Shown here piece by piece: positions 41,005 through 49,829 of a stretch of DNA of 64,000 bases. Every line of letters starts with the position of its first letter. Positions within the stretch are counted from its first letter, which is position 1. The position numbers and the translations under genes are program-made. The notes below the pieces were generated by a model. It did not search any database, was not told where the DNA came from, and worked only from the letters and a program-made list of their open reading frames with translations. Source of the stretch: Planctomycetota bacterium (lineage in GTDB: Bacteria; Planctomycetota; UBA1135; UBA2386); NCBI GenBank assembly GCA_019636245.1, contig JAHBXX010000024.1:1-64000 (forward strand). Reading direction: 5' to 3'.

Positions 41005-42633
41005 GTGGTGCTGCGCCTCCTGCCCCTGGTCTCGCTGCTGGCGACCTCGCCCGCCCAGGGGCTGCGGCTGGTCGACCGGGTCGAGGCGCCGATCGCCTAC
41101 GTGCGCTACGACGCTGCGGGCGGGGCGGCGCCGGCGGGACCCGGCGCCGTGGCGCGTCTGCTCGCCGACCCCGGCCTCGAGGCGTTCGTGGCCAGCGGCG
41201 ATGGGGCGGCGGCGCCGGCGTGGGGCCTCGTGCGCGGCATGCTGGCCCGTCGTTGCGTCGACTTCGAACTGGCCTTGACCGGCGTCGTGCCCGGCGCCGG
41301 CCGCCCGCTGCTGCTGCTGCGGTTGCAGCTGCCGCCGGCCGAAGCCGAACGGTTGCAGGGCCTGCTCGGCGAGGGCGGCGTGGCGACGGCGCACCGCGCG
41401 ATCGACGGCCGGCAGACCTACCGCCTGCACGATCGCCTCGCCGCCCCGGCGGCCGCGCCCGCCGGGCCTGGCGGGCTGGTCGAACTGGCGCTGGTGGGCA
41501 ACGACCTGCTGGTCGGCAACGACGACCTCGGCATGCAGGAACTGCTCGGCCCGGCGCCGACCACCTCGTCGGCGCTGCGGCGGGTGCTGGCCGCCGATCC
41601 CGAGTTCCTGGCGTTGCGCCAACGGCTCGAACTGCCCGCCGGCTCGCTGGTCGCCTACGGCGACTGGCAGCGGCTGGGCCATCGGCTGCAGGACGACCTG
41701 CGCGGCGTGCCCGGCGCCCTGCTCGACTGGTCGGGCGTCGGCGGCGCGCGGCGCGTCCTGCTGTCGCTGGCGCCGGCCTCGGCCGGCGTCGCCGCCACGC
41801 TGCTGTTGTCGTTCGGACCGGCCACGGCCGCGGCGCCGGGGGGCGCGATCGACGGCTGGCTGGCCGCGGTGCAGCACGTGCCGGCCCGGCAGCTGCAGCC
41901 GGAGCTGCCGGCCGCGGGCCTCGGCGGCGTCGTCGTCGCCGTCGACCTTGCCGGGCTGGCGCAGCGTTCGCCGCGCGCGGCCCACCTGGTGCGCGACCTG
42001 CGCCATTCGCTCGACGACTACGGCCTCGACTTCGACCGCCACGTGCTCGGTCGGCTCAGCGCGCTCGGCACGGTGCAGCTGCTGCTGCGCGACGGCAGCG
42101 ACGGCGTGGCGCAGGAAGTCGTCGCCGTCTACGCCGTGCGGGCGCGCAGTCGCGCCGCGGCCGCGGACCTGTTCACCGACCTGCGGCGCGCCGCCGAGGC
42201 GCACGGCATCGGTCGGCTGACCGGCAACCGGGACCGGCGCGGGCCCGACGTGCTGGAACTGCGGCCGATGCGGGATCCGGATGCGGGCGCGCAGGCGCCG
42301 TTCTGCGTCGCCGTGGTCGAGGACACGGTGCTGGTCGCCCTCGACGCGGCGACCCTGCAGCGCGTGCACGACGACTACCGGCGTGCCGGCCGGTCGCGTG
42401 GTCGCCGAGATGCGGTGGTGACCGGGGCCATGCAGCGCATAGGACCTACCCCCGTGTGCGGCCTGTTCGACCTCGAACTCGGGGGCTTGTTCGCCAGCCT
42501 GGCGCGGCCGAACGATGGCGTGCGCGCGGCCTGGGATCTCTCCTCCGTGCCCGCGCGGCACGTCGGCAGTCTGGCTTGCGAGCCCGGCGCCGACGGGGCG
42601 GTGGTGCGGATCTGTGTGTTGTCGATGCAGTAG
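41005..42633 (+). CDS. Exported protein of unknown function, 542 aa
   Basis: Signal peptide MVLRLLPLVSLLATSPA|Q from a GTG start. The mature part alternates hydrophobic strands and Arg-rich helices: RPLLLLRLQLPPAEAERLQG, LVELALVGNDLLVGNDDLGM, LGGVVVAVDLAGLAQRSPRA, FCVAVVEDTVLVALDAATLQ. The recurring strand-display pattern and length resemble the exported protein at 12302, and DUF3352-like proteins. No catalytic motif seen. A neighbouring in-frame GTG at 41008 is an equally possible start. The 40864-41004 gap has GC palindromes including GTGCC-AGATC-GGCAC. Confidence 0.7.
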   Translation: MVLRLLPLVSLLATSPAQGLRLVDRVEAPIAYVRYDAAGGAAPAGPGAVARLLADPGLEAFVASGDGAAAPAWGLVRGMLARRCVDFELALTGVVPGAGRPLLLLRLQLPPAEAERLQGLLGEGGVATAHRAIDGRQTYRLHDRLAAPAAAPAGPGGLVELALVGNDLLVGNDDLGMQELLGPAPTTSSALRRVLAADPEFLALRQRLELPAGSLVAYGDWQRLGHRLQDDLRGVPGALLDWSGVGGARRVLLSLAPASAGVAATLLLSFGPATAAAPGGAIDGWLAAVQHVPARQLQPELPAAGLGGVVVAVDLAGLAQRSPRAAHLVRDLRHSLDDYGLDFDRHVLGRLSALGTVQLLLRDGSDGVAQEVVAVYAVRARSRAAAADLFTDLRRAAEAHGIGRLTGNRDRRGPDVLELRPMRDPDAGAQAPFCVAVVEDTVLVALDAATLQRVHDDYRRAGRSRGRRDAVVTGAMQRIGPTPVCGLFDLELGGLFASLARPNDGVRAAWDLSSVPARHVGSLACEPGADGAVVRICVLSMQ

Positions 42634-43035
42634 TGCGTTGTGCGGCCCGCGCCGCGGTTCTTTGGCTTGTTGCTGATCCGTCCGTGCCGCCCTGCGGGGC
42701 GGTGACCGTATTCGGCGGCGTCCGCGGCTTCGTGCCGCGGCCGTCGCCACGGATGCATGGACCTCGACGTCGGTCTGCCCATGACAGTTGGGGCAGGTAG
42801 GGCCGGCCGCCGTCCTCCGCGTGTGTTGCGCGGGCCATGCATCCGCTGCTTCCACGGGCGCATGGCTGGTTCGACCCGTTCGCCGTTCCGAATGTTGGGG
42901 CAGGCAGGAACGACGGGCGGGACTCCGCGCGACGTAGCGCGGCAGCCATGCGCCCGGACCTTCTTCCTCCGCGCCGCGCCGCGCCGCGCTGCTGCGGCCG
43001 TGGCGTCTGGTCGGCCGCGGCCGCAGAATGCGGCC
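42634..43035. other. Unexplained 402-bp intergenic element
   Basis: No convincing gene on either strand: readings are Arg-rich or change frame. It contains an 11-bp inverted repeat (CGGATGCATGG at 42750-42760 and CCATGCATCCG at 42835-42845) and a direct repeat GTTGGGGCAGG at 42787-42797 and 42894-42904, 107 bp apart. The part near 42650-42680 (GGTTCTTTGGCTTGTTGCTG) is lower in GC than its surroundings. It may be an interspersed repeat, a decayed gene or a structured RNA. Confidence 0.5.
42750..42845. repeat. Inverted repeat, 11-bp arms
   Basis: CGGATGCATGG and its exact reverse complement CCATGCATCCG, 74 bp apart. Each arm contains ATGCAT. Confidence 0.7.
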
Positions 43036-44505
43036 ATGTTCCTCGCCCTCGATCAGGGCACGACCAGCAGCCGGGCGATCGCCTTCGACCGCGACGGTGC
43101 CGTGCTGGGCACCGGCCAGCGCGAGTTCCCGCAGCACTTCCCGGCGCCGGGGTGGGTCGAACACGACCCCGAACGGATCCTGCAGAGCCAGACCGATGCC
43201 GCGCTGGCGGCGGTCGCCGCGGCCGGCGGCGGGCCCGTCGAGGCCGTGGGCCTCGCCAACCAACGGGAGACGGTGGTGGTGTTCGACCGCCGCACCGGCC
43301 GGCCGATCCACCGTGCGATCGTCTGGCAGGATCGGCGGACCGCGGACCGGCTCGAGGCGCTGCGCGCGGCGGGGCACGAGGACTTCGTGCGCGAGCGCAC
43401 GGGACTGCCCCTGGATCCCTACTTCAGCGCCGCGAAGATCGCCTGGATCCTCGACCACGTGCCCGGCGCGCGCGCGGCGGCCGCGCGCGGCGAACTCGGC
43501 GCCGGCACCATCGACACCTGGCTGCTGTTCCGCCTGACCGGCGGGGCGGTGTTCGCCACCGACGCCAGCAATGCCGCGCGCACGAGCCTCTACGACCTGC
43601 GGCGCGGCGCCTTCGACGACGAACTCTGCCGGTTGTTCGACGTGCCGCGTGCGTGCCTGCCCGAGGTGCGCCCCTCGGCCGGCGACTTCGGCGTCTGGCA
43701 GCCGCACGGCTGGCCGCTCCGCGCGGTGCTCGGCGACCAGCAGGCGGCGCTGTTCGCGCACGGCTGCCTCTCGCCCGGCCAGGCGAAGTGCACCTACGGC
43801 ACCGGCGCGTTCGTGCTGCAGAACGCCGGCAGCACGCCGCCGGCCCCGGCGCCGGGCGTGCTGGCGACCGTCGCCTGGCGGCTCGGCGGCGCGACCACGT
43901 TCGCGCACGAGGGCAGCGTGCTGGTCTGCGGCGCCGCGATCCAGTGGCTGCGCGACCAGCTCGGCATCGTGCGCACGTCGGCCGAGGTGGAGGCGCTGGC
44001 GCGCTCGGTCGCCGACAGCGGCGACGTGGTGTTCGTGCCGGCGTTCGCGGGGCTCGGCACGCCGCACTGGGATCCGCGGGCGCGCGGGTTGCTGATCGGG
44101 CTGTCGCGCGGCACCTCGCGCGCGCACGTGGTGCGCGCCGCGGTCGAGGCGATGGCGCTGCAGGTCGACGACGTGCTGGCGGCGATGCGCGGCGGGCCCG
44201 CCGCGGCCGCGGCCGCGGCCGCGCCGCTCGCCGTCGACGGCGGCGCGGCGGCGAACGGCCTGCTGCTGGAGATCCAGGCCTCGCTGCGCGGCGGACCCGT
44301 GGTGCGTCCCGCCCTGCTCGAAGCGACCGCGTTCGGCGCCTTCCGCATGGGCCTCCTGGGTGCCGGCGTGGTGGCGGACCCGACCCGGCTGCCGGCCCTG
44401 CCGGGCACGCCGCTGGTGGTGTCGCCGACGCTGTCCGCGGCGGCGGTCGACGGCCTGCGCCGCCGCTGGCGCGCGGCGGTGGAGCGCGCCCGCGGCTGGG
44501 CCTGA
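43036..44505 (+). CDS. glpK: Glycerol kinase
   Basis: A 489-residue FGGY-family kinase phosphorylating glycerol to glycerol 3-phosphate. Motifs: LALDQGTTSSRAIAFD at the N-terminus, GWVEHDPERI, VGLANQRETVVVFDR (substrate Arg-Glu), IVWQDRRT, SAAKIAWILD, GTIDTWLLFRLTGG, LGDQQAALFAHGC (catalytic Asp), GTGAFVLQN and VDGGAAANGLLLEIQA. No glycerol-3-phosphate dehydrogenase or transporter is adjacent. A frame extension upstream to 42757 is Arg-rich and rejected; ATG 43036 gives a normal N-terminus. Confidence 0.96.
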   Translation: MFLALDQGTTSSRAIAFDRDGAVLGTGQREFPQHFPAPGWVEHDPERILQSQTDAALAAVAAAGGGPVEAVGLANQRETVVVFDRRTGRPIHRAIVWQDRRTADRLEALRAAGHEDFVRERTGLPLDPYFSAAKIAWILDHVPGARAAAARGELGAGTIDTWLLFRLTGGAVFATDASNAARTSLYDLRRGAFDDELCRLFDVPRACLPEVRPSAGDFGVWQPHGWPLRAVLGDQQAALFAHGCLSPGQAKCTYGTGAFVLQNAGSTPPAPAPGVLATVAWRLGGATTFAHEGSVLVCGAAIQWLRDQLGIVRTSAEVEALARSVADSGDVVFVPAFAGLGTPHWDPRARGLLIGLSRGTSRAHVVRAAVEAMALQVDDVLAAMRGGPAAAAAAAAPLAVDGGAAANGLLLEIQASLRGGPVVRPALLEATAFGAFRMGLLGAGVVADPTRLPALPGTPLVVSPTLSAAAVDGLRRRWRAAVERARGWA

Positions 44506-44534
44506 CCGCCCGGCGGCGGTGGCCGGAGGTTCCC

Positions 44535-44563
44535 TTTCGCGTCCCTGGCCTTGGCTCTACAAG
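44535..44563 (+). promoter_or_regulatory. lon promoter TTTCGC-N17-TACAAG
   Basis: Spacer of 17 bp; the -10-like box ends 7 nt before the lon ATG. No CIRCE-like heat-shock operator seen. Confidence 0.5.
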
Positions 44564-44570
44564 GGCCGTC

Positions 44571-47126
44571 ATGCGCGCCGACGACCCCGTACCGCCCGAC
44601 GATCCGGCTGCCCCCCAGGACCCGGCCGACGACGCGAACGCGACGGCGGGCGAACGGCGCGGCGCGGCGCTCGTCGTCGAGGACGGCGGCGCCGGCGCCG
44701 TCGTGCGCCAGGACCAGCTGCCCGACACGATGTTCGTGTTCCCGCTGCGCACGGCGGTGCCGTTCCCGCACCTGATGATGCCGCTGCTGCTCGACTCGTC
44801 CGTGGCGCGCGACATCGTCGCCAAGGCCGAGGCGCACAACGGGCACCTGTTCCTGGTGCTGCAGCGTGATCCCGAGCGTGAACCGCAGGGCGCCGCCGAC
44901 CTGCACGAGGTCGGCGTGGTCACGCGCATCCTGCGCACGCTGAAGCTGCCGGACGGCGGCATGTCGGCGATGACGCAGGGCCTGCGGCGCGCCCGCCTGG
45001 TGAAGGTCGTGCGCGAGAAGCCGCACCTCGTCGCGCGCGTCAGGGAGGTCGTCGAGGTGCCGGCGACCGGTGCCCGGGCCGAGTCGCTGGTGCGGCTCCT
45101 GCGCCAGCAGCTGCGCCACCTGGCGGAGATGCAGGAGCAGCTCGACACCGGCTTCGCCACGGCGCTGCTCAACGTCGACGACGCCAGCCAGCTCGCCGAC
45201 TTCAGCGGCGGCGTCGTGCGCCGGGTCGCCGACCGGCAGCGGCTGCTCGACGAGGCGGACGTCGAACGCCGGCTCGACCTCGCCCTGCAGCTGGCGATGG
45301 CCGAGACCGAGCTCGTCGAGCTGGACAAGAAGATCCAGCACGAGATCCGCGAGAAGGCCGAGAAGGCGCAGAAGGACTACTTCCTGCGCGAGCAGCTGAA
45401 GATCATCCGCCGCGAACTCGGCGAGGAGAAGGACCCGCGCACGATGGAGCTGCAGCGGCTCGAGGAGGCGATCGCCAGGGCGAACCTGCCCGAGGCCGCC
45501 CGCCAGCGTGCGAAGGAGGAGCTGACCCGGCTGCAGACCACGCCGGTCGAGTCCGGCGAATACGGCGTGATCCGCAACTACCTCGACTGGCTGACCGGCC
45601 TGCCGTGGTCGCGCGCGACCGTCGACGACACCGACCTCGGCCGCGCCGCGCGCGTGCTGGCCGACGACCACTACGGGCTCGACGAGATCAAGGACCGCAT
45701 CCTCGAGTTCCTGGCGGTGCGCCGGCTGCGGCCAGGCCACCAGGGTTCGATCCTGTGCCTGTCGGGACCGCCCGGCGTGGGCAAGACCAGCCTCGGCCGC
45801 AGCATCGCGCGGGCGATGGGGCGCAAGTTCTGGCGGTTCTCGCTCGGCGGCCTGCGCGACGAGGCCGAGATCAAGGGCCATCGGCGCACCTACATCGGCG
45901 CGCTGCCGGGGCGGATCCTGCAGGGACTGAAGGCCTGCGGCACCAACAACCCGGTGCTCCTGCTCGACGAGGTCGACAAGCTCGGCAGCGACTTCCGCGG
46001 CGATCCGAGTTCGGCGCTGCTCGAGGTGCTCGATCCCGAGCAGAACCACGCCTTCCTCGACCACTACCTCGACGTGCCGTTCGACCTGTCGAAGGTGATG
46101 TTCCTGGCCACGGCCAACGTGCTGTCGCAGATCCCCGAGCCGCTGCGCGACCGCATGGAGGTGATCGAGATCCCCGGCTACCTGCTCGAGGAGAAGGTCG
46201 AGATCGCGCGCCGCCACCTGCTGCCGAGGCAGCTGACGAACCACGGCCTGCAGCCGCGGCACCTGTCGGTGCCGGTGACGGTGTGGCGGCGCCTCGTGCG
46301 CGACTACACGCGGGAGGCCGGGGTGCGCGGGCTCGACAAGGTGGTGCAGCGGCTGTGCCGCAAGACGGCGCTCGAAGTCGGCCGCGGCGGCAAGGGGCCG
46401 GGCAAGCTGAGCCTCGCCGAGATGGAGCAGATGCTCGGCCGGGCGAGGTTCAAGGCCGACGAACGGCGCCAGCAGGCCGAGCCGGGCGTGGTGCTCGGAC
46501 TCGCCTGGACGCCGTTCGGCGGCGACGTGCTGCACGTCGAAGCGGTGGCGAGTCCGGGCAAGGGCGCGCTGCAGCTCACCGGCAGCCTCGGCGACGTGAT
46601 GGCCGAATCGGCGCGCCTGGCGCTCAGCTACCTGCGCAGCCGTGCCGCGCGCTACGGCATCGACCTGCAACGGCTCGCCGAACTGGACCTGCACCTGCAC
46701 TTCCCGGCCGGCGCGATCAAGAAGGACGGTCCGTCGGCGGGCATCGCGATCGCCTCGGCCTTCCTCGGCTGCCTGCTCGGTCGCTGCGCCGCGATGGACG
46801 TGGCGATGACCGGCGAGCTGACCGTCGTCGGCGAAGTGCTGCCGATCGGCGGCGTGCGGGAGAAGGTGCTGGCGGCGAAGAACTTCGGTCTGTCGCGGGT
46901 CATCCTGCCGAAGGGCAACGAGCCCGACGTGCTCGAGCTGAAGCCGGAGCTCGTGGCCGGACTGCGCATCGACTACGTCGCCTCGTTCGACGAGGTCGCG
47001 CCCCTGGTGTTCCAGGGTCTCGCGCTGCGGCCGCAGCCGCGGGCCGTCGCCGACTGCGGGCCGATGCCCCGGCCGAAGCGCCGCGCCGGTACGAAGCGCG
47101 CGTCAGCGCGGCCGCGCCGGCGGTAG
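44571..47126 (+). CDS. lon: ATP-dependent protease Lon
   Basis: An 851-residue LonA. N-terminal substrate domain ([20 protein letters not shown] at about 55-75), long coiled coil ([20 protein letters not shown]), Walker [13 protein letters not shown] near residue 400, Walker [11 protein letters not shown] near 465, and the peptidase domain with the Ser722-Lys765 dyad ([20 protein letters not shown]), separated by 43 residues as in E. coli Lon. The first 45 residues are an acidic Pro/Asp-rich extension and the C-terminal 30 residues are a basic tail. The last 24 nt overlap the convergent nth gene. Confidence 0.98.
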   Translation: MRADDPVPPDDPAAPQDPADDANATAGERRGAALVVEDGGAGAVVRQDQLPDTMFVFPLRTAVPFPHLMMPLLLDSSVARDIVAKAEAHNGHLFLVLQRDPEREPQGAADLHEVGVVTRILRTLKLPDGGMSAMTQGLRRARLVKVVREKPHLVARVREVVEVPATGARAESLVRLLRQQLRHLAEMQEQLDTGFATALLNVDDASQLADFSGGVVRRVADRQRLLDEADVERRLDLALQLAMAETELVELDKKIQHEIREKAEKAQKDYFLREQLKIIRRELGEEKDPRTMELQRLEEAIARANLPEAARQRAKEELTRLQTTPVESGEYGVIRNYLDWLTGLPWSRATVDDTDLGRAARVLADDHYGLDEIKDRILEFLAVRRLRPGHQGSILCLSGPPGVGKTSLGRSIARAMGRKFWRFSLGGLRDEAEIKGHRRTYIGALPGRILQGLKACGTNNPVLLLDEVDKLGSDFRGDPSSALLEVLDPEQNHAFLDHYLDVPFDLSKVMFLATANVLSQIPEPLRDRMEVIEIPGYLLEEKVEIARRHLLPRQLTNHGLQPRHLSVPVTVWRRLVRDYTREAGVRGLDKVVQRLCRKTALEVGRGGKGPGKLSLAEMEQMLGRARFKADERRQQAEPGVVLGLAWTPFGGDVLHVEAVASPGKGALQLTGSLGDVMAESARLALSYLRSRAARYGIDLQRLAELDLHLHFPAGAIKKDGPSAGIAIASAFLGCLLGRCAAMDVAMTGELTVVGEVLPIGGVREKVLAAKNFGLSRVILPKGNEPDVLELKPELVAGLRIDYVASFDEVAPLVFQGLALRPQPRAVADCGPMPRPKRRAGTKRASARPRRR

Positions 47127-47780
47127 GGAGCGGCGGCGCCGCTCGATCGCCCGCCGCGTGCGGCTCATCGCCCAAGTGCAGATCGGGCAGACCTCCGGAT
47201 CGTGCCGCCGGGCCGGGCAGAAGCGGCGGCCGAACCAGATGAACTGCAGGTGCAGCGTGCTCCACCGCTCGCGCGGGAAGGTGCGCACCAGGTCGCGCTC
47301 GGTCTGCGCCACGCTGCGGCCCGAGCTGAGGCCCCAGCGCCACGCCAGTCGGTGGATGTGCGTGTCGACCGGGAACGCCGGCACGCCGAACGCCTGCGCC
47401 AGCACGACGCCGGCCGTCTTGTGGCCGACGCCGGGCAGCGCCTCGAGCGCGTCGAGGTCGCGCGGCACGGCGCCGCCGTGCTCGACGACCAGCCGTTCGG
47501 CCAGCGCGCGCAACGCCTTCGCCTTCTGCGGCGCGAGGCCGCACGAGCGGATGTGGTGCCGGATGCGCGGCACCGTCAGCTGGCGCAGGTGGTGCGGCGT
47601 CGGCGCCTCGGCGAACAGCGCCGGCGTCACCTGGTTGACGCGTTCGTCGGTGCACTGCGCCGACAGCACGACCGCGACCAGCAGCGTGAACGGATCGCGA
47701 TGCTCGAGCGGGATCGGTGGGTCGCCGATGTGCGCGTCGAGGATCGCCTGGATGCGCGCTGCGCGTTCGTGCCGCCGCAT
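47103..47780 (-). CDS. nth: Endonuclease III (DNA glycosylase/AP lyase) with altered cluster site
   Basis: A 225-residue Nth that removes oxidised pyrimidines. The helix-hairpin-helix with the catalytic Lys (LPGVGHKTAGVVLAQA) and the catalytic Asp in FPVDTHIHRL are intact. The C-terminal [4Fe-4S] loop is unusual: only three Cys remain, in FCPARRHDPEVCPICTW, with spacing C-x9-C-x2-C instead of C-x6-C-x2-C-x5-C. It may bind a cluster with a non-Cys ligand or have lost it. It overlaps the end of lon by 24 nt tail to tail. Confidence 0.93.
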   Translation of the reverse strand: MRRHERAARIQAILDAHIGDPPIPLEHRDPFTLLVAVVLSAQCTDERVNQVTPALFAEAPTPHHLRQLTVPRIRHHIRSCGLAPQKAKALRALAERLVVEHGGAVPRDLDALEALPGVGHKTAGVVLAQAFGVPAFPVDTHIHRLAWRWGLSSGRSVAQTERDLVRTFPRERWSTLHLQFIWFGRRFCPARRHDPEVCPICTWAMSRTRRAIERRRRSLPPARPR

Positions 47781-47867
47781 GCCGGCGGTCTAGCCGCCGG
47801 AGCCCGGCCTCGCCAGCGCCGGCCGGTTTCGCCGCGAAACGCGACGCCGCGACCGGCGCACGCGTGG

Positions 47868-47873
47868 TAGCCT
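47868..47873 (+). promoter_or_regulatory. -10-like box TAGCCT before the SUFU gene
   Basis: TAGCCT ends 10 nt before the ATG at 47884; the same hexamer drives the sigma factor unit. Confidence 0.5.
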
Positions 47874-47883
47874 GCGCGGCCCG

Positions 47884-48552
47884 ATGAGCGAGGCCGAGTT
47901 CGCGCAGTGGTTCGAAGGCGTGTGGAGCGACCGCGAGGATCGTGTCTACCGGACGTGGTTCACCGACCTCGGCGCCGGCGTCTACACCGCCGGCGATTCG
48001 GTCTACCGGCGCTTCGGCAAGGACCCGCATCCCGGCTGGTGCAACCACGGCGTGTTCGCCTGCCCGCCGCACCCCGGCCGTGCCACCTGGGCCTACGTCA
48101 CCTCGGGCCTCAGCAACCCGTGGAACCTCGACCGCATCGGCAAGGACCCGTCGGGTCTGTCCGGCCTCGGCTTCGAACTGCTGCTCGAGACGCCGGCCGC
48201 CGCCGACTGGGCGGTGCCGCTGCTGCACAACCTGATGGCCTACGAACTGCTCGTGGCGGTCGGCGCCTACGCGGGGGCGGAGCTGCTCGAATACGGCAAC
48301 CGCGTGCCGCTCGGCGGCTCGGTGACGCCGTCGTTCGACAGCGCGATCCGCTGGCTCCTGGTCGAGACGCCGACGCACGTGCCGGCGTCGTTCGAGCTGG
48401 CGTCCGGCCGCGTCGATCTGTTCCAGCTCGTGGGCGTCACCGACGGCGAGGTCGAGTTCGCGCGGCAGACCAGCCAGGACCTGCTGGTCGCGCTGCTGCA
48501 GAAGGAGGGCGCGTTCCCGGCCACCGACGCGGGGCGCCAGAGCCTGCGGTGA
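47884..48552 (+). CDS. Suppressor-of-fused (SUFU) domain protein
   Basis: A 222-residue protein with a bacterial SUFU-type fold: HPGWCNHGVFACPPHPGRAT, WAYVTSGLSNPWN, then SGLGFELLLETPAAADWAVP and LGGSVTPSFDSAIRWLLVE, ending with the LFQLVGVTDGEVEFAR strand. In bacteria SUFU proteins are often immunity factors for secreted toxins or of unknown role; no toxin gene is recognised beside it. Its stop overlaps the GTG of the following DUF1289 gene. Confidence 0.85.
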   Translation: MSEAEFAQWFEGVWSDREDRVYRTWFTDLGAGVYTAGDSVYRRFGKDPHPGWCNHGVFACPPHPGRATWAYVTSGLSNPWNLDRIGKDPSGLSGLGFELLLETPAAADWAVPLLHNLMAYELLVAVGAYAGAELLEYGNRVPLGGSVTPSFDSAIRWLLVETPTHVPASFELASGRVDLFQLVGVTDGEVEFARQTSQDLLVALLQKEGAFPATDAGRQSLR

Positions 48553-48770
48553 AGCCCGGTCCGACCACGGACGGCGGCGCTGGCGAAGGCCCTTCGCCGC
48601 CGGCGGCGCCGCCGCTGTCGCCGTGCGTGCGCATCTGCGTGCTCGACGCCTCGCGGCGGTCGTGCACGGGCTGCGGCCGCACCGTCGACGAGATCGCCCG
48701 GTGGTGGAGCCTGAGCGACGCCGAGAAGCGCGCCGTGCTGGCGCGCCTCGCGGCCGCGCGCGGCTGCTGA
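48549..48770 (+). CDS. DUF1289 small cysteine-rich protein
   Basis: A 73-residue protein from a GTG overlapping the SUFU stop. After a Pro-rich start, the DUF1289 pattern is complete: SPCVRICVLDASRRSCTGCG then RTVDEIARWWSLSDAEKRAV. Four Cys in a CxxxC-x8-CxxC layout probably bind zinc or an iron-sulfur cluster. Family function is unknown. Confidence 0.85.
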   Translation: MKPGPTTDGGAGEGPSPPAAPPLSPCVRICVLDASRRSCTGCGRTVDEIARWWSLSDAEKRAVLARLAAARGC

Positions 48771-48857
48771 CCGGCCGCCGCGGCGCGGCCCCGGGTGCTC
48801 CCGGACTGGCGACGCTGGACCGGCGCCGCGCGTTCTTGCACGATGCCCTGGCCGCGC

Positions 48858-49829
48858 ATGCCCGACCCGAACCCGACGCCCGCCGCCGCGCCGCGCCCGC
48901 TGCGCATCCGCCCGCTCGCCGAGCGCAGGAACCTCGTGCAGAAGGGGGACTTCGCCAAGGTGCTGCCGCCGGTCGACGGCTTCCTGCGCTGGTTCGAGTC
49001 GCTGCCGGACATCTACGGCAGCAAGTCGCTGAAGCGGGTCGTCGACGCCATCGTGACCGCGCGCCAGCAGGGCAGGGAGGTCGGCGTGTCGCTCGGCGCG
49101 CACGTGCTGAAGGTCGGCCTGTCGCCGCTGCTGATCGACCTGATGCGGCGCGGCTTCGTGACCCACGTCGCCACCAACGGCGCCTCGGCGATCCACGACT
49201 GGGAGACCGCCTACCAGGGCGCGACCAGCGAGGACGTCGCCGCGAACCTGCCGGACGGCTCGTTCGGCTTCTGGCGCGAGACGCTGGACGCGCTGAACGG
49301 CGCCGCGGTGCGCGCGCAGCGGCAGGGCGAGGGGCTCGGCCTCGCCATCGGCCGCACGATCCTCGACGCCGACCTGCCGTACCGGCACCTGTCGGTGTTC
49401 GCCGAGGCGGCGCGGCTGTCGATCCCGGCGACCGTGCACGTCGCGTTCGGCTGCGACATCACGCACATGGATCCGGACCTCGACGGCGCGGCGCTCGGCG
49501 CGGCGACGCAGCGCGACTTCTGGCTGCTGGCCGACAGCGTGGGCCGCCTCGACCACGGCGTCTGGTGCAACATCGGCTCGGCCGTGATCATGCCGGAGGT
49601 GTTCCTGAAGGCCGTGTCGGTGGCGCGCAACCGCGGCCAGCTCGGCGCCGACTTCCTGACCTGCAACTTCGACATGATCTCGCACTACCGCGCGGTGACC
49701 AACGTCGTGCAGCGCCCGCCGAAGGAGGGCCGCTCGGTGATCGCGATGCACGAGATCGTGCTGCCGCTCCTGCACCAGGCCATCCTGTGCACGGCCGAGG
49801 CGCGCGGCTGCCTGCCGGAGCTGCGCTGA
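48858..49829 (+). CDS. Deoxyhypusine synthase-like protein
   Basis: About 323 residues. The core GVSLGAHVLKVGLSPLLIDL, then GFVTHVATNGASAIHDWETA with TSEDVAANLPDGSFG, matches my memory of a bacterial family related to deoxyhypusine synthase (NAD-dependent, Rossmann-like). Later segments HVAFGCDITHMDPDLDGAAL and WCNIGSAVIMPEVFLKAVSV are well conserved-looking. Bacteria lack hypusine, so the true reaction is unknown; homospermidine-type chemistry is one possibility. The stop overlaps the hldE ATG (TGATG), so the two are co-translated. An in-frame ATG at 48843 is an alternative start. Confidence 0.65.
   Translation: MPDPNPTPAAAPRPLRIRPLAERRNLVQKGDFAKVLPPVDGFLRWFESLPDIYGSKSLKRVVDAIVTARQQGREVGVSLGAHVLKVGLSPLLIDLMRRGFVTHVATNGASAIHDWETAYQGATSEDVAANLPDGSFGFWRETLDALNGAAVRAQRQGEGLGLAIGRTILDADLPYRHLSVFAEAARLSIPATVHVAFGCDITHMDPDLDGAALGAATQRDFWLLADSVGRLDHGVWCNIGSAVIMPEVFLKAVSVARNRGQLGADFLTCNFDMISHYRAVTNVVQRPPKEGRSVIAMHEIVLPLLHQAILCTAEARGCLPELR

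Noticed and set aside
42757-43035. N-terminal extension of glpK upstream of 43036
   Set aside because: The extra 93 codons are Arg/Pro-rich, unlike any glycerol kinase; ATG 43036 gives the normal MFLALDQGTTSSR start.
42375-43037. Minus-strand frame with zinc-ribbon-like CPNC readings before glpK
   Set aside because: The CPNC reading and the rest of the frame fall in different frames, and no ribosome-binding site was seen; kept only as an unexplained element.
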